Of a stretch of 64,000 bases of DNA, positions 63,810 to 64,000 are shown one piece after another. The first letter of the stretch is position 1, and each line of letters starts with the position of its first letter. The DNA comes from Trigonopsis variabilis (Eukaryota > Ascomycota > Trigonopsidomycetes > Trigonopsidales > Trigonopsidaceae), in the NCBI GenBank assembly GCA_003707065.3, contig PPXM03000001.1:1364001-1428000 (forward strand), given 5' to 3'. The translations under genes were made by a program, and so were the position numbers. The notes under the pieces are model-generated. The model was not told the DNA's origin. It worked only from the letters and a program-made list of their open reading frames with translations, and searched no databases.

Positions 63810-64000
63810 GCACATGCAGTGTGAGAATGCTAGTGCTCCATTCAGACCCTCCTCTAAGCGCAAATTTCTGTAATGGCTGGCAGGTAGAGCATCATAGCAT
63901 AGCTTCTTAGACTTCAGCAACACTATGTTCTATATGGACTACCTGGGCGTTTCTCAGAGCTACGGCTTCTCTCGTGAGAGACAAGCAAGCTACAATTGAG

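Noticed and set aside
1-64000. CRISPR arrays, insertion sequences, bacterial operons, telomere repeats
   Set aside because: None seen; gene structure is spliced and eukaryotic throughout, and no tandem telomere-like hexamers or heptamers occur at either end.

Overview
The window looks like nuclear DNA of an ascomycete fungus. Nearly every recognisable protein is a conserved eukaryotic or fungal housekeeping protein. Genes carry many very short GT-AG introns, mostly 32-41 nt, with CTAAC/CTAAT-like branch sites. Pup3 and Nap1 read closest to remembered budding-yeast sequences. A SERCA-type Ca2+ pump (absent from S. cerevisiae), a HomolD-like box at RPL36 and the intron richness fit an early-branching, intron-rich yeast-like lineage, either basal Saccharomycotina (for example Lipomycetales) or Taphrinomycotina. 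CTG stands at a conserved Leu of Aos1, so the standard code is likely. No genus is claimed.

Layout, 0-24 kb: 3' end of FRS2, SERCA Ca2+-ATPase, PUP3, a TUG/UBX protein, RPL36, a cytochrome b5 reductase, a secreted acidic repeat protein, a four-TM protein, a Ser/Pro/Gln-rich probable nuclear protein, a SKP1-SWI5-SKP1 cluster and a full-length ABCB transporter. A 4.5 kb stretch without recognisable genes follows (23.6-28.1 kb) and contains a perfect 13-bp hairpin.

Layout, 28-64 kb: G1 cyclin, TIF6, RPA12, RAD23, SET2, a FAF1-like factor, HIS6, POP8, STT4, NAP1, class V myosin, AOS1, one hypothetical protein, a Ran1/Ksp1-like kinase, an Atg33-like protein, UTR4, an acetate-transporter (Ato/Gpr1/Fun34) homologue, a second gene-poor stretch (60.5-63.7 kb) and a tRNA-Ala(AGC).

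Functional themes. Several neighbours belong to linked processes: PUP3, the UBX protein, SKP1, RAD23 and AOS1 all serve ubiquitin/SUMO-proteasome biology. TIF6, RPA12, FAF1, POP8 and RPL36 serve ribosome or RNase P/MRP biogenesis. TIF6/RPA12, RAD23/SET2 and PUP3/UBX are divergent pairs with compact shared promoters. No transposon, retroelement, CRISPR array or viral remnant was recognised. The least explained items are the secreted tetrapeptide-repeat protein with its triplicated 9-bp promoter element, the SKP1-SWI5-SKP1 arrangement, and the two gene-poor stretches. Splice sites were placed by eye from consensus, reading frame and remembered family sequences. No transcript or database evidence was available.
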